Below the pieces are notes generated by a model, which was not told where the DNA came from, searched no databases, and saw only the letters and a program-made list of their open reading frames with translations. Made by a program: the position numbers and the translations under genes. Source: Rhodoblastus sp963804045 (GTDB taxonomy: Bacteria; Pseudomonadota; Alphaproteobacteria; Rhizobiales; Beijerinckiaceae). From it: DNA of 64,000 bases. Below, piece after piece: positions 46,150-54,855 of the stretch (its first letter is position 1; each line of letters starts with the position of its first letter). The stretch spans positions 62,001 through 126,000 of the forward strand of contig CAWDOR010000002.1 of the NCBI GenBank assembly GCA_963804045.1, read 5' to 3'.

Positions 46150-47376
46150 ATGGCGCTCACGAATATCGAAATCCAAAATGCGAAGCCGCAGGGCAAGCCT
46201 TACAAGCTTGCAGATGGCGGATGGCTCTATCTGGTCGTGAACCCGACCGGATCGAAGCTTTGGCGCTTGGCCTATCGCTTTAACGGCAAGGAAAAGCTGC
46301 TTTCGCTGGGCGCGTACCCGACTGTTTCGCTCAAGGATGCGCGCGAAAAGCGCGATGAGGCTAAGGCGGCTTTGGCTGTGGGTGACGATCCGGGCGAGCA
46401 AAAGCGGCTCGCCAAACTCACGCGGGCAACCCTGACTGCGACCACGTTCAAGCTAATCGCCGCAGAATATCGAGACAAAATGGAACGCGAGGGTCGTTCC
46501 CTTGCCACTTTAAACAAGCTGGATTGGCTCCTGGCGCTCGTGCTGCCGAAATTAGGCGAGCGACCGATAAGCGAGATTGGCGCGCCCGAAATCCTTGCCT
46601 CAATCAAGCCTGTCGAGGCGCGCGGAAACCTCGAAAGCGCCCGCCGCTTGCGGTCGACCATCGGCGCGGTTTTTCGCTACGCGATCGCCACCGCGCGGGC
46701 GGAGAACGATCCGACCACGGCGCTCAAGGGCGCCCTTGTCGCGCCGAAAGCCAAACATCGGGCGGCTCTTACTGACCCCGCTGCGCTGGGCGCCTTCCTT
46801 CGCGCGCTGGACGGCTTCGACGGCCAGCCGGAGACCTCCGCCGCGCTGCGGCTCCTGCCGCTGGTCTTTACCCGACCCGGCGAACTGCGACTGGCCGAAT
46901 GGGTGGAATTTGATCTGACTAAGGCTATTTGGACGATACCCGCAAGCCGAACAAAGATGCGGCGCGAGCATCAAGCGCCGCTGCCGCGTCAAGCATTGGC
47001 CATTTTGACAGAGTTGAAAGAGTTGACGGGCGCCGGGCGGCTGGTCTTTCCGGGCCTCCGCTCCAAAGAGCGGCCAATTTCCGAAAACACGCTCAACGCC
47101 TCGATGCGGCGAATGGGCTTCGCGCAGGATCAAGTGACCGCGCACGGCTTTCGCGCAACGGCTTCAACCCTCTTGAACGAAAGCGGCAAATTCTCGCCCG
47201 ACGCGATTGAGCGCGCATTGGCGCATCAAGACCCTGATCCGGTTCGCCGCGCCTATGCTCGTGGCGCGTATTGGGCTGAACGGGTCGAGATGGCCCAATG
47301 GTGGGCGGACTATCTCGACGTGCTCAAAGCCGGCGGGCAAGTCGTCGACTTCCGTCCTGCCGCGCGGCGAACTTAG
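46150..47376 (+). CDS. Tyrosine integrase, P4 type (DUF4102 N-terminus)
   Basis: A 408-residue site-specific recombinase. Residues 1-95 form the DUF4102 arm-binding domain (LADGGWLYLVVNPTGSKLWRLAYRF). A core-binding region follows and the catalytic domain begins near residue 200. Catalytic residues: Arg242 (TRPGELR), His332/Arg335 (HGFRATAS), His359 (ALAHQ) and the probable nucleophile Tyr369 in RRAYARGAY. It reads away from tRNA-Phe, the usual layout. Complete, so the element may still be mobile. Confidence 0.96.
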   Translation: MALTNIEIQNAKPQGKPYKLADGGWLYLVVNPTGSKLWRLAYRFNGKEKLLSLGAYPTVSLKDAREKRDEAKAALAVGDDPGEQKRLAKLTRATLTATTFKLIAAEYRDKMEREGRSLATLNKLDWLLALVLPKLGERPISEIGAPEILASIKPVEARGNLESARRLRSTIGAVFRYAIATARAENDPTTALKGALVAPKAKHRAALTDPAALGAFLRALDGFDGQPETSAALRLLPLVFTRPGELRLAEWVEFDLTKAIWTIPASRTKMRREHQAPLPRQALAILTELKELTGAGRLVFPGLRSKERPISENTLNASMRRMGFAQDQVTAHGFRATASTLLNESGKFSPDAIERALAHQDPDPVRRAYARGAYWAERVEMAQWWADYLDVLKAGGQVVDFRPAARRT

Positions 47377-47399
47377 CCACTCTCGCCGGAGTTCAAGAC

Positions 47400-47408
47400 T
47401 TATCCACA
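47400..47408 (+). promoter_or_regulatory. Consensus DnaA box in an A/T-rich gap
   Basis: TTATCCACA, an exact DnaA box, directly after the integrase stop in the A/T-rich 47377-47654 gap. A single box can occur by chance; it may mark a replication start for the excised element, which encodes a primase. Confidence 0.35.
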
Positions 47409-47654
47409 GAGTTTTATCAATTTTTACTTTCATAGAAAGCAAGTGTCCCGTTCGAGCTGCAAAAAACAATAGAATAAAAATCAGATACATAAGCGAAATG
47501 CGTTTTTTTTGCATGTCGAGAATGTGGCTATCGGACGGCTACAACTTAAAAACTGTGGCGCCTGAAGGGCCACAGACTGTTATTGTAAGCAGCTTTACAC
47601 GTTGGAAGGCGGACGAATAGCATTGGCCTCGCTGAAACAGTGAGGAGCGATACT

Positions 47655-47843
47655 ATGAAGATGCTTGAACATGAAACGCGCGCTTTCGGGGTCAAAGACG
47701 CAGCGAGGGTTTGCGGCGTATCGCGCACAACCATCTACAATTGGATGAAAGAAGGCACTCTGCGCACCGTCAAAATCCGCGGACGGCGTCTCGTCCCCCG
47801 AGACGCCGTGGAATCCCTCCTTGAAAACCCGCAAAAGCCCTGA
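47655..47843 (+). CDS. Helix-turn-helix protein, excisionase/AlpA-like
   Basis: A 62-residue DNA-binding protein with the MerR/excisionase-type fold: FGVKDAARVCGVSRTTIYNWMKEGTLRTVKIRGRRLVPRDAVESLL. A strong GAGGAG ribosome site precedes the ATG by seven bases. In integrative elements such proteins act as recombination directionality factors or activate the integrase. Its position right after the integrase supports that. It is the first gene of the element's replication part. Confidence 0.82.
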   Translation: MKMLEHETRAFGVKDAARVCGVSRTTIYNWMKEGTLRTVKIRGRRLVPRDAVESLLENPQKP

Positions 47844-47962
47844 AAATCAAAACTCGGCTCCGCGCGCCAACGCAAAACCGAGTGAAGATATTCACGACAT
47901 CCGCCTGCATCCGAAAGGTGTCCGCCCTGACGCGAACGAAACGGACGAAAGGCTTTTGCATC

Positions 47963-48571
47963 ATGAAAAATACGACGTTCCAAAATAAAACGCCAGTGCG
48001 CCATGCGCGCGATCCCTTCAATTACCACCGATCCCTCGCTCAAGAAGTCGTCGCGGGCGTCGCGGCGACGTACAAATTGACTGTCGTTCATTCCGACGAA
48101 TCTGAGCCGCCAACATCGGTAATAGCGGCTTTGGCCATTGCTGTTGCCGACAAGCGTCCCACGCTTATCGCTAGGGATATTCAGCATATGCCGGTGACAA
48201 TCTTTTCGTCTCGCCCCAACGAAACATCAAACGCCTTGCGAGCCTTCGAGGGAAGTCGCTGGACATGGGAAAATAATGGATTTCCGCTTGAGCTGATTGA
48301 CGCCCCGAGAGGCCTCGTCCCAAAAGGTCACCAATTGCAAGCACAATCGTTGGTGATCTTGGATCGGCTGAAGCCGCATGGCTTGTCGCCGCTGCTCAAC
48401 TGCGGCCACGCTTTGCTGGCCTTCGCCATGATCGGAGAACGCTGGCGTCATGATGACAGGCGCGCTTGTCTCTATACGGATAAATCCGAGGCGCGATTTG
48501 CCTTTCGTGACAGGCGGGGCGCCTTCAGCCATGAGATCGCAATTCGGCTTGCTCGTGGGAGCGCACGATGA
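47963..48571 (+). CDS. Island protein of unknown function
   Basis: A 202-residue protein that I do not recognise. No signal or membrane segment. The middle (PVTIFSSRPNETSNALRAFEGSRWTWENNGFPLEL) has no motif I know. ATG 47963 is chosen as the first plausible start (GTG 47882 is in frame but lacks a ribosome site). It overlaps the primase gene by four bases (ATGA), so it is translated with it and may help replication. Confidence 0.55.
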   Translation: MKNTTFQNKTPVRHARDPFNYHRSLAQEVVAGVAATYKLTVVHSDESEPPTSVIAALAIAVADKRPTLIARDIQHMPVTIFSSRPNETSNALRAFEGSRWTWENNGFPLELIDAPRGLVPKGHQLQAQSLVILDRLKPHGLSPLLNCGHALLAFAMIGERWRHDDRRACLYTDKSEARFAFRDRRGAFSHEIAIRLARGSAR

Positions 48572-49884
48572 CTATCGAGCGCCGAAAAATCGGTCTTTCC
48601 TCAAGGCAGCCCGGCGAACGCATTCGCCCCTTGGCCAACAACAACTTTGCGGCAGCGCTCTTGTTGGCTGGCGCCGGGCTTTTCATTCATCCTTGCGACG
48701 AAGACAAAAGGCCGCTCACGCGATGGCGCGAAAGTTCGACCCGCGATCAAGAAACCATCAAAGAATGGTGGCGGCGATGGCCGAACGCTCTTCCGGCGAT
48801 TGATTGCGGCAAGTCCGGCGTCTTGGTCATCGACGCCGACAGGCACGGAGGCCCGGACGGCGTTGAAGCGTTCCAAAGCATTTTGCGGAATAACACGCCC
48901 GTTGAAGCGCCAATCGTCGAGACCGCAGGAAGAGGGCGGCACTTCTATTTCCTCAACCCGACCGAAATTAAGTGTTCGACCGGCCGCTTGGCGCGCGCGG
49001 TCGACGTGCGCGGCGACGGCGGCTATGTGATCGCCCCTGGTGCAACGCTTTCAAATGGTTGTGGTTGGCGAGCGCGCGAAGGATTGCAAGAATTTGCGGA
49101 CGCATTTCGCGAGAAACGACTCCCGCGCCCGCCCAAATGGCTCATTTCCCTATTGAATGGGCCTGCTTCAACCGACATCGAAGAGAAGGGCCGCATAGTG
49201 CCGGCGCGGCGCAATGCGCCTTCGGCCTCGGCTGAAATGAATCGCCTGTTCAGAGGAAACGTCGACGTTCTTCGCGGCGCCGTCGACGCGATTCCCCATG
49301 ACGAGCGCATTGATATGAACACTTGGATCGCCATCATTGGTGCGATCTGCGACGAAACCAGCGGTTCGGACGAGGGGCGTGAGATCGCGCACGAATTTTC
49401 GGCGCGATGGATCAAGGAGCATTACGACGAGGACGAAACGGATGGGGTTTGGCGCCGTGCCGTGTCGAACCTCGAAAAAAGCGCGCTGAAGGCGTCGGGC
49501 AAAACAATTCGCCTTCGCGCGTCCAACGAAGGGTGGGCACCGCCGACAGGATGGACTTGGCCTGACGGTTGGAATCGGGACATCGAATTTCCAGATGAAA
49601 GGCCAAACGCGTCCAACGACGAATGGCCAGACCCAAAGCCCTTGCCGAACGGCCTTTCGCCAGTGGCGCCGTTCGATTGCGCATTCCTTCCGAAAGGAAT
49701 AGCCCCCTGGGTGTCGGACATAGCCGTGCGAATGCAATGCCCTAGCGATTTCGTCGGCATTTCCGCGATGGTTGGTCTTGGCTCCGTGATCGGTCGCAAA
49801 CTCGGGGTCAGGCCGCAGCGCAAGACGGATTGGCTGGAGGTTCCGAACCTATGGGGCTGCATCATCGGGCGCCCGGCACGATGA
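48568..49884 (+). pseudogene. Primase-polymerase / DUF3987 gene, 5' part before a frameshift
   Basis: A 438-codon frame. Residues about 25-200 form an archaeo-eukaryotic Prim-Pol domain (IDCGKSGVLVIDADRHGG with the catalytic D-x-D, and GRGRHFYFL). A PriCT-like region follows (about 230-300). From about residue 350 a DUF3987 helicase-like domain begins (SPVAPFDCAFLPKGIAPWVSDIA) but stops early at NLWGCIIGRPAR. The next frame continues the same domain at once (GTMKSPAMAEALKPV). Adding one G at about 49875 would join them into one protein of about 838 residues. Confidence 0.82.
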
Positions 49885-51083
49885 AATCGCCGGCAATGGC
49901 GGAAGCATTGAAGCCGGTGAATCGGCTAGATGCAAAGGCGCGCGAAGACAATGAGGAGGCGGCGAAGGCTTATGTGGTTGAAGCTGAAGTCCACAAGTTG
50001 GCAAAGGAGGTGGCGGCGAACAAAGCTCGTACGGCACTGAAGGAGGGAAAACAAGGCGCATCGGCTTTGTTCGCGTTGGAGGGACCAGAAGAGCCAAAAG
50101 CCCGGCGATACATCGTCAATGATTGCACCTACGAAGCTCTTGGCGCGATCATGGCGGACAATCCAAACGGCGTGCTCGCTTTCCGCGATGAGTTGGTTTC
50201 GCTTTTGAAAACGCTGGACCGGGAGGACAATGCGGCGGCACGCGGCTTTTTCTTGACGGCGTGGAATGGAACGAGCGGCTACACGTTCGACCGCATTATT
50301 CGCGGCAAAACCTATATCGACGCCGCTTGTCTAAGTCTGCTTGGTTCGACGCAACCGGGGCGCATCGCCGAATACATCAGGCGAGCCAGCGGCGGCGCTG
50401 GCGACGACGGCCTTATCCAGCGCTTCGGTTTGCTTGTTTGGCCGGATCAAAACGCGGAATGGCGCAACGTCGATTGGTATCCCGACAGCGAAGCCCGTGC
50501 GGCGGCATTTGAAACATTTCAGTGGCTCGACACTTTGGACCCGGATGAGATCGGATGCGAGCGCGATCAATACGAGCGCTTGCCCTTCTTGCATTTCGAC
50601 AGGACCGCGCAAGGACTGTTCGAAGACTGGCGAGAGGGACTTGAAGCCCGACTGCGCTCGGAAGAGCTGTCGCCGGCATTGGAGAGCCATTTATCGAAAT
50701 ATCGCAAGCTTGTACCTGCCCTGGCGCTTATCGGCCATGTGGCGGATAGCGCCGGTCCTATCAGCGCCAGTGCGCTTAAGCGAGCGTTGGCCTTTGCAGA
50801 ATATTTGGAAACCCACGCCCGGCGCGCATATGGCGCTGCCAGCGAGGCGGAAACCGCTAGCGCGAAGGCGATCCTTTCCAGAATCCGGCGCGGTGAATTG
50901 TCGGACGGGTTTGGGGCGCGCGATATTTATCGCCGCGCGTGGGCGAATCTGTCCGACCGCGAACAGGTTCAAGCGGGACTCGATTTACTCGTTGATTTCG
51001 ACTGGCTCGCACAGCGGCAATTTCCGACGCGCGGTCGGACCGGGATCAGGTACTTCATAAATCCAAAGGGACAGCGAAAATAG
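49881..51083 (+). pseudogene. Primase-polymerase / DUF3987 gene, 3' part after the frameshift
   Basis: The remainder of the DUF3987 domain in the +1-shifted frame (open from 49830): the Walker-A-like PGTMKSPAM at the junction, CTYEALGAIMADNPNGVLAFRDELVSLLKTLDRE, and IRGKTYIDAACLSLLGSTQPGRIAEYI, typical of phage and plasmid replicative helicase-primases. An internal ATG at 49881 could in principle start this half by itself, but the Walker motif would be split. No slippery heptamer is visible at the junction, so programmed frameshifting is unlikely. Either a true mutation or a sequencing error in a G run. Confidence 0.8.
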
Positions 51084-51105
51084 TCCGTTTGGCTGGGCAT
51101 CCGTC

Positions 51106-51146
51106 ACTGACAAAACTGACAAAAGGCTTCTGTCAGTTTTGTCAGT
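51106..51146. repeat. 16-bp perfect inverted repeat made of CTGACA units
   Basis: Arms ACTGACAAAACTGACA (51106-51121) and TGTCAGTTTTGTCAGT (51131-51146) are exact complements around a nine-base loop. Each arm is itself two copies of CTGACA. It starts 22 bases after the primase stop. No T-run follows, so an ordinary terminator is doubtful. Candidate replication origin or protein-binding site of the element. Confidence 0.75.
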
Positions 51147-51280
51147 TGGCGGGGTGGTCATGTTCCGCCGTCTTGACCGAGTTTGTAAGCTTGTCCCGCT
51201 TGTTGCCTTGCAACAGCACAGTTGTCATTTTGTTCGGCTCAAAACAGCCATTCGCGCAACGCTCGGGTTCAATTGCGAGT

Positions 51281-51523
51281 TTAGGCGATATGCGTAGCCA
51301 GCATCTCAACAAATCGCGCGGGATTTTCATCAAGAGCGCGAAGAACATGAATTAGCTCGATCACGTCAAGCCGACGTTCCCCGCCCTCATACTTGGCCAC
51401 GAACGATTGAGGCCGCGACAAACGACTGGCGAGTTCGCTTTGAGTCATTTTCGCAGACAAGCGAACCTCTCGCAGCATCATCTGCAAGCGCTCTTGGTCA
51501 TCGGTGTAAAGACTTTTTCTCAT
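51281..51523 (-). CDS. XRE-family helix-turn-helix regulator
   Basis: An 80-residue single-domain regulator: LQMMLREVRLSAKMTQSELASRLSRPQSFVAKYEGGERRLDVIELIHVLRAL is a complete Cro/C1 helix-turn-helix. It is divergent from the cargo operon (109 bases between starts), a layout in which it would repress or tune both promoters. Such controllers are common beside restriction and CBASS loci. Two TAGGAT copies in the intergenic gap (51566 and 51582) are possible operators. Confidence 0.87.
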   Translation of the reverse strand: MRKSLYTDDQERLQMMLREVRLSAKMTQSELASRLSRPQSFVAKYEGGERRLDVIELIHVLRALDENPARFVEMLATHIA

Positions 51524-51565
51524 GCGCGCGCTTGTGTCCGAGCGCAGGCAGAGCTAATTCCAATC

Positions 51566-51587
51566 TAGGATAATCCCATTTTAGGAT
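51566..51587. promoter_or_regulatory. Possible operator/promoter of the cargo operon
   Basis: TAGGAT occurs at 51566 and 51582, and GGAT-A-ATCC forms a short palindrome at 51568-51576, between the divergent XRE gene and the first cargo gene. GATAAT at 51569 could serve as a -10 element. Position is suggestive; the motif itself is unproven. Confidence 0.35.
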
Positions 51588-51631
51588 TTTAGGGCGCATC
51601 AATCAGCCGGTCGCCGAAAAGGATTTAAGCA

Positions 51632-52336
51632 ATGCCTCGCATCATCGCGATTCTGCTGATCGTCCTCGGACTTGCCGGGGCTTGTTTTGCGTTCAGCATG
51701 GCGATAAACGCGCCCGGAACAAATATCGCGAATTTGTCGCTCATGGCGGAGAGGCAGAATATCCTCCTGGTGTCAGCGGTCCTTGTCCTTGTCGGCACGA
51801 TCTTTTTTGCCGCAGATTATGTGCGTGGCGGAAAGCCGCTTACGACCCCTGCGCAACGGACAAAATGGTTTCGCTTGCTGGCAATTGGCGCCGTCATCTC
51901 CGTCTTGGTCGTTTTGGGCATCCACCGGCAGAATGAAGCTTTGGCCTTCGGCCCATTTTGGATTTTGATTGCTTGGCAGGTCTGGAAAGCGCGCTTTCGT
52001 GAAAATTGCTCGCCTATTGCGACAGCGGCCATTGTCTTGGCGCTCTCTGCGGTCTCGTTAATCTGCGTTTTTATTTTCTTCGGCGTTGGTGAGCCCGCAC
52101 TTCCAGTGAGCACTTTTGTTGGCTCCGAGCTCGCGGTTAAAGCAAAGCTTGTCGATTACCATGCAGCTTTTGACAAGTGGGCCGCTCAACACATGCCAAT
52201 CCTTAATGGAATTGCTCTTGCTCAGGCTGTCGTCCTGACTGGCTCGACACTTCTGCTGATTTTTTTGGGCGTCCGCCGCAGCCTCGCCGGCAGAAAGGCG
52301 CCTCCAAATCTGGAGTTATCGGAACCTTCGTCCTGA
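51632..52336 (+). CDS. Island membrane protein of unknown function
   Basis: A 234-residue protein with five probable helices: residues about 4-26, 45-65, 84-102, 128-152 and 198-220. Between the fourth and fifth is a periplasm- or cytoplasm-facing loop of about 45 residues (GEPALPVSTFVGSELAVK). I do not recognise the family. It is the first gene of a closely spaced same-strand run (gaps 40, 63, 48, 64 and 10 bases) that ends with the CBASS genes, so it may belong to the same transcript. Whether it takes part in defence is unknown. Confidence 0.6.
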   Translation: MPRIIAILLIVLGLAGACFAFSMAINAPGTNIANLSLMAERQNILLVSAVLVLVGTIFFAADYVRGGKPLTTPAQRTKWFRLLAIGAVISVLVVLGIHRQNEALAFGPFWILIAWQVWKARFRENCSPIATAAIVLALSAVSLICVFIFFGVGEPALPVSTFVGSELAVKAKLVDYHAAFDKWAAQHMPILNGIALAQAVVLTGSTLLLIFLGVRRSLAGRKAPPNLELSEPSS

Positions 52337-52376
52337 CAGCGGTCCGTGACGCTATTGAACGCGGAGAAAAGCGTAA

Positions 52377-52817
52377 ATGGGCGACTGGAATCCCTTTGCA
52401 ACCTGGCTATTTTCGACCGCGCAAAACGAAGCCGATACGCCTTCCCAACCCGAAAAACCTTCATCGTTCGGGGCAGAGAAGCTTTCTGGCGAACAGGCAA
52501 AGGGCGAGGCCACACAGATTGCCGACAATAGGTCTTTTCTTGACCGCTTTTGGGGCGGCATAACGAAGGAAGGCTGCCCGAACTGCGGTAAGTCAGGCGG
52601 TCAGCGAACGAGTTGGGTTCATGTCGGTTTTGAAGAGCGCCCCGGAATCGTGACGCTACAGGAACGGCGTTATGATCGTCATGGCAATCTCGTTGGCACT
52701 ACCGAACGCGAAGCGCATGTGATGAAGCGCTGCAAAATCGTCGATCAGCGTTATCAATGCTACATATGCGGCAACGAGTGGGAGCGACGGCTTAAGTTGG
52801 ACATAACAGGAGCATAA
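52377..52817 (+). CDS. Island zinc-ribbon protein of unknown function
   Basis: A 146-residue protein. The first 55 residues are polar and probably disordered; the rest contains two cysteine pairs, CPNCG and CYICG, 70 residues apart, as in a zinc ribbon with a long beta insert (QRTSWVHVGFEERPGIVTLQERRYDRHGNLVGTTEREAH). Not recognised as a named family. Placed between the membrane protein and the DAC-like protein. Confidence 0.6.
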   Translation: MGDWNPFATWLFSTAQNEADTPSQPEKPSSFGAEKLSGEQAKGEATQIADNRSFLDRFWGGITKEGCPNCGKSGGQRTSWVHVGFEERPGIVTLQERRYDRHGNLVGTTEREAHVMKRCKIVDQRYQCYICGNEWERRLKLDITGA

Positions 52818-52880
52818 AATCGCGCACCAAATGAATTTCCATGCTCGTCGCATATATAGAAAACATAGAAAGGCTCCTAC

Positions 52881-52991
52881 ATGTCTAGTGCAATCGGAAC
52901 CTTCGTTATGGCGATATTTCTTATCGGCTTTGGCCTTGGCTGTTTTGCGGGTTTCCGACTGGCCGATTTTACCCGGCAATGGCGAGGCTGA
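52881..52991 (+). CDS. 36-residue single-helix membrane peptide
   Basis: ATG 52881 to TGA 52991. The peptide begins MSSAIGTFVMAIFLIGFGLG and ends with a polar, basic tail (RLADFTRQWRG), i.e. one transmembrane helix with a positive C-terminus. An AGG eight bases upstream could be its ribosome site. A longer frame (52831-53055) overlaps in another phase but has no plausible composition. It directly precedes the DAC-like gene. Real translation is not proven. Confidence 0.45.
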   Translation: MSSAIGTFVMAIFLIGFGLGCFAGFRLADFTRQWRG

Positions 52992-53039
52992 TAAATTCAG
53001 CTTTCTCGATACGGCGCGCGTCTTCGACGTGCCGGGCAA

Positions 53040-54791
53040 ATGGACCGCCAGATGAACGATACCATCACGCTATTCATGTTTCCTTTCCAACGTTCATTAC
53101 GCTGGGGATTAAAGTACCGCGCTGAGTCAGTCCTTCAACAGCTTGGCATTGAAATCGAAGTGAAAACATTGCTAGTCGGCATTCGTTGGCCTGACACACC
53201 GGGACCGCATCCCGTTTGTATCGAACCTGAAAACGCCGAGTGGTCCCTTGATATTTTCGACGGAGTTCAGCAGTCAGTACAGGCGACATTCAATGCGCAT
53301 GATGCCCATAACCTAATATATTTAAACGATGATATCGCCATGCAGGAAAAGCCGGAGCATATCCGACGCGACTGCGTGCGGACGGCGGTGTTGGCAGCGT
53401 TGTCGAAAGTCGATGCTGAAGCCGGGGTCGTGTCATTCTTCGGCCCGGCTCATCCCGTTCTCGATTGTTATGTCGTGCCAGTGATCCAAGTTCCTACCCA
53501 TGTTTTTGAGCTCTACCCGCCGCTTCCCGTTCGAACGGGCTGGGCCGGATATACGACGCCAGAGGGCTTAATCAGCGAATGCATGAAACAAGTTCTCGCT
53601 GAAGCGGAGGAAGAAATGGGTCGTCCCAATCCCGGCAGGAGCTTTCCGATGAGTTCCAGCCCCGCTACTGAAATCGTCCGACGTGGGGCCGAAAGTTTTT
53701 TGCGGAGACTTCCACTTTCGCTCGGTGACAAGGAATTTCCGTTCGTCGACTTGTTTACGGCAATTAATGAGCTCTCGTCGCTGCTTTACGAAGGAGCAAA
53801 GGGAGTGGGGCGACTTCTGTTGGTGGCGCCGGATAACCCCCTGATTGTCTACTCGATGCGTTTAGCGGTTCCGGTGCCATTCAGGCAGGCACGTTGGGCG
53901 AGAAAAATACTGCAAATGTCGTCGGCAGAGTTTGCCCTTGTCGCAAACGGACACGCGATCCATGGGCTGGGCGACCTCAGCGCAGAACATGATTCGACGG
54001 CTCAGGACGCGTATTGGATCGATTTTGTAGATCACTGTCGTTGGAACCTCCGGCTAGGTCGACGGACGCTTATGACCACCGCATTCGGAGAGGCTCGACT
54101 TCCCGACGAGCCGATAACGCAACCCAGATTTTTCGATAGTTTTCTTCGCAAATTTGCTGAAACTAGCGAGGCTGATGCTGAACGGATGTGGCGCCTCGTC
54201 GAAGTCATGGCTGAAGCTCAGCATGGCAGTATGATCGTAATAGCGGCGGATGCCGCCACCGAGGCCGCGCGTCTTTCCCAACAAGCCATGGTTATTCAGC
54301 CGACGTTGTTGTCGAAAGAACTTTTAAGTCGAGCTAGTAAAATTGACGGGACAATCCTCGTTGACCCTTTTGCCGTTTGTTATGCTGTGGGCGTCATTCT
54401 GGACGGAGTGGCGAATGAGCGTTGCACGCCGTCCCGAGGCTCCCGTTACAACTCAGCGGTGCGCTACGTTTTTTCGAGTTCTTCGCCACGCTTGGCATTG
54501 GTCCGATCGGCTGACGGAACGACGGATATTTTGCCATTGCTTCGCCCCCGCGTTTCGCGCGAACTTGTCGAAGCCAAAGTTAAAGAACTTGAGGGGGCTG
54601 GCCCTGATAACTTTCACGACGCACGTCGCTTTATCGACGAGAAGCGTTTTTACCTTTCGCCAGAGCAGTGTCGCCGGGTCAATGTAGCACTGGACCGGAT
54701 CGAGGCCGCGCCGCACAAAGATTATGCGATACGCTTGTTAACCAAACGATGCGCTCCCGATCCAGAAATGAATGAAACCTACTACACCTGA
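53040..54791 (+). CDS. Protein with C-terminal diadenylate-cyclase-like (DAC) domain
   Basis: A 583-residue protein. Residues about 385-500 match the DAC (DisA_N) fold: HGSMIVIAAD at 395, then IDGTILVDPFAVCYAVGVILDG (motif DGA read as DGT, Asp436 kept) and RGSRYNSAVRYV (motif RHR read as RYN, Arg469 kept). The altered RHR motif suggests a nucleotide sensor or a changed cyclase rather than ordinary c-di-AMP synthesis. The N-terminal 380 residues are unidentified; residues 255-315 look like a compact mixed domain. Related DAC-like proteins have been predicted as sensors in nucleotide-based conflict systems. It lies 64 bases before the CapV-like gene. Start could be ATG 53040 or 53052. Confidence 0.75.
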   Translation: MDRQMNDTITLFMFPFQRSLRWGLKYRAESVLQQLGIEIEVKTLLVGIRWPDTPGPHPVCIEPENAEWSLDIFDGVQQSVQATFNAHDAHNLIYLNDDIAMQEKPEHIRRDCVRTAVLAALSKVDAEAGVVSFFGPAHPVLDCYVVPVIQVPTHVFELYPPLPVRTGWAGYTTPEGLISECMKQVLAEAEEEMGRPNPGRSFPMSSSPATEIVRRGAESFLRRLPLSLGDKEFPFVDLFTAINELSSLLYEGAKGVGRLLLVAPDNPLIVYSMRLAVPVPFRQARWARKILQMSSAEFALVANGHAIHGLGDLSAEHDSTAQDAYWIDFVDHCRWNLRLGRRTLMTTAFGEARLPDEPITQPRFFDSFLRKFAETSEADAERMWRLVEVMAEAQHGSMIVIAADAATEAARLSQQAMVIQPTLLSKELLSRASKIDGTILVDPFAVCYAVGVILDGVANERCTPSRGSRYNSAVRYVFSSSSPRLALVRSADGTTDILPLLRPRVSRELVEAKVKELEGAGPDNFHDARRFIDEKRFYLSPEQCRRVNVALDRIEAAPHKDYAIRLLTKRCAPDPEMNETYYT

Positions 54792-54855
54792 TTATGGACC
54801 GGAATGCGCGTTTTCCTGCTTAAAGTAGAAGTCATTTTGTTTGGATAGATATGCA

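Noticed and set aside
49830..51083. Programmed ribosomal frameshifting in the primase gene
   Set aside because: No slippery heptamer or downstream structure is apparent at the junction; a one-base loss explains the data better.
51089..51355. An 88-codon frame across the CTGACA inverted repeat
   Set aside because: It has an odd composition generated by the repeat itself and overlaps the XRE gene; no ribosome site.
52831..53055. A 74-codon frame overlapping the 36-residue peptide
   Set aside because: Composition is irregular, and it overlaps the start of the DAC-like gene; the shorter peptide has a clearer membrane helix.
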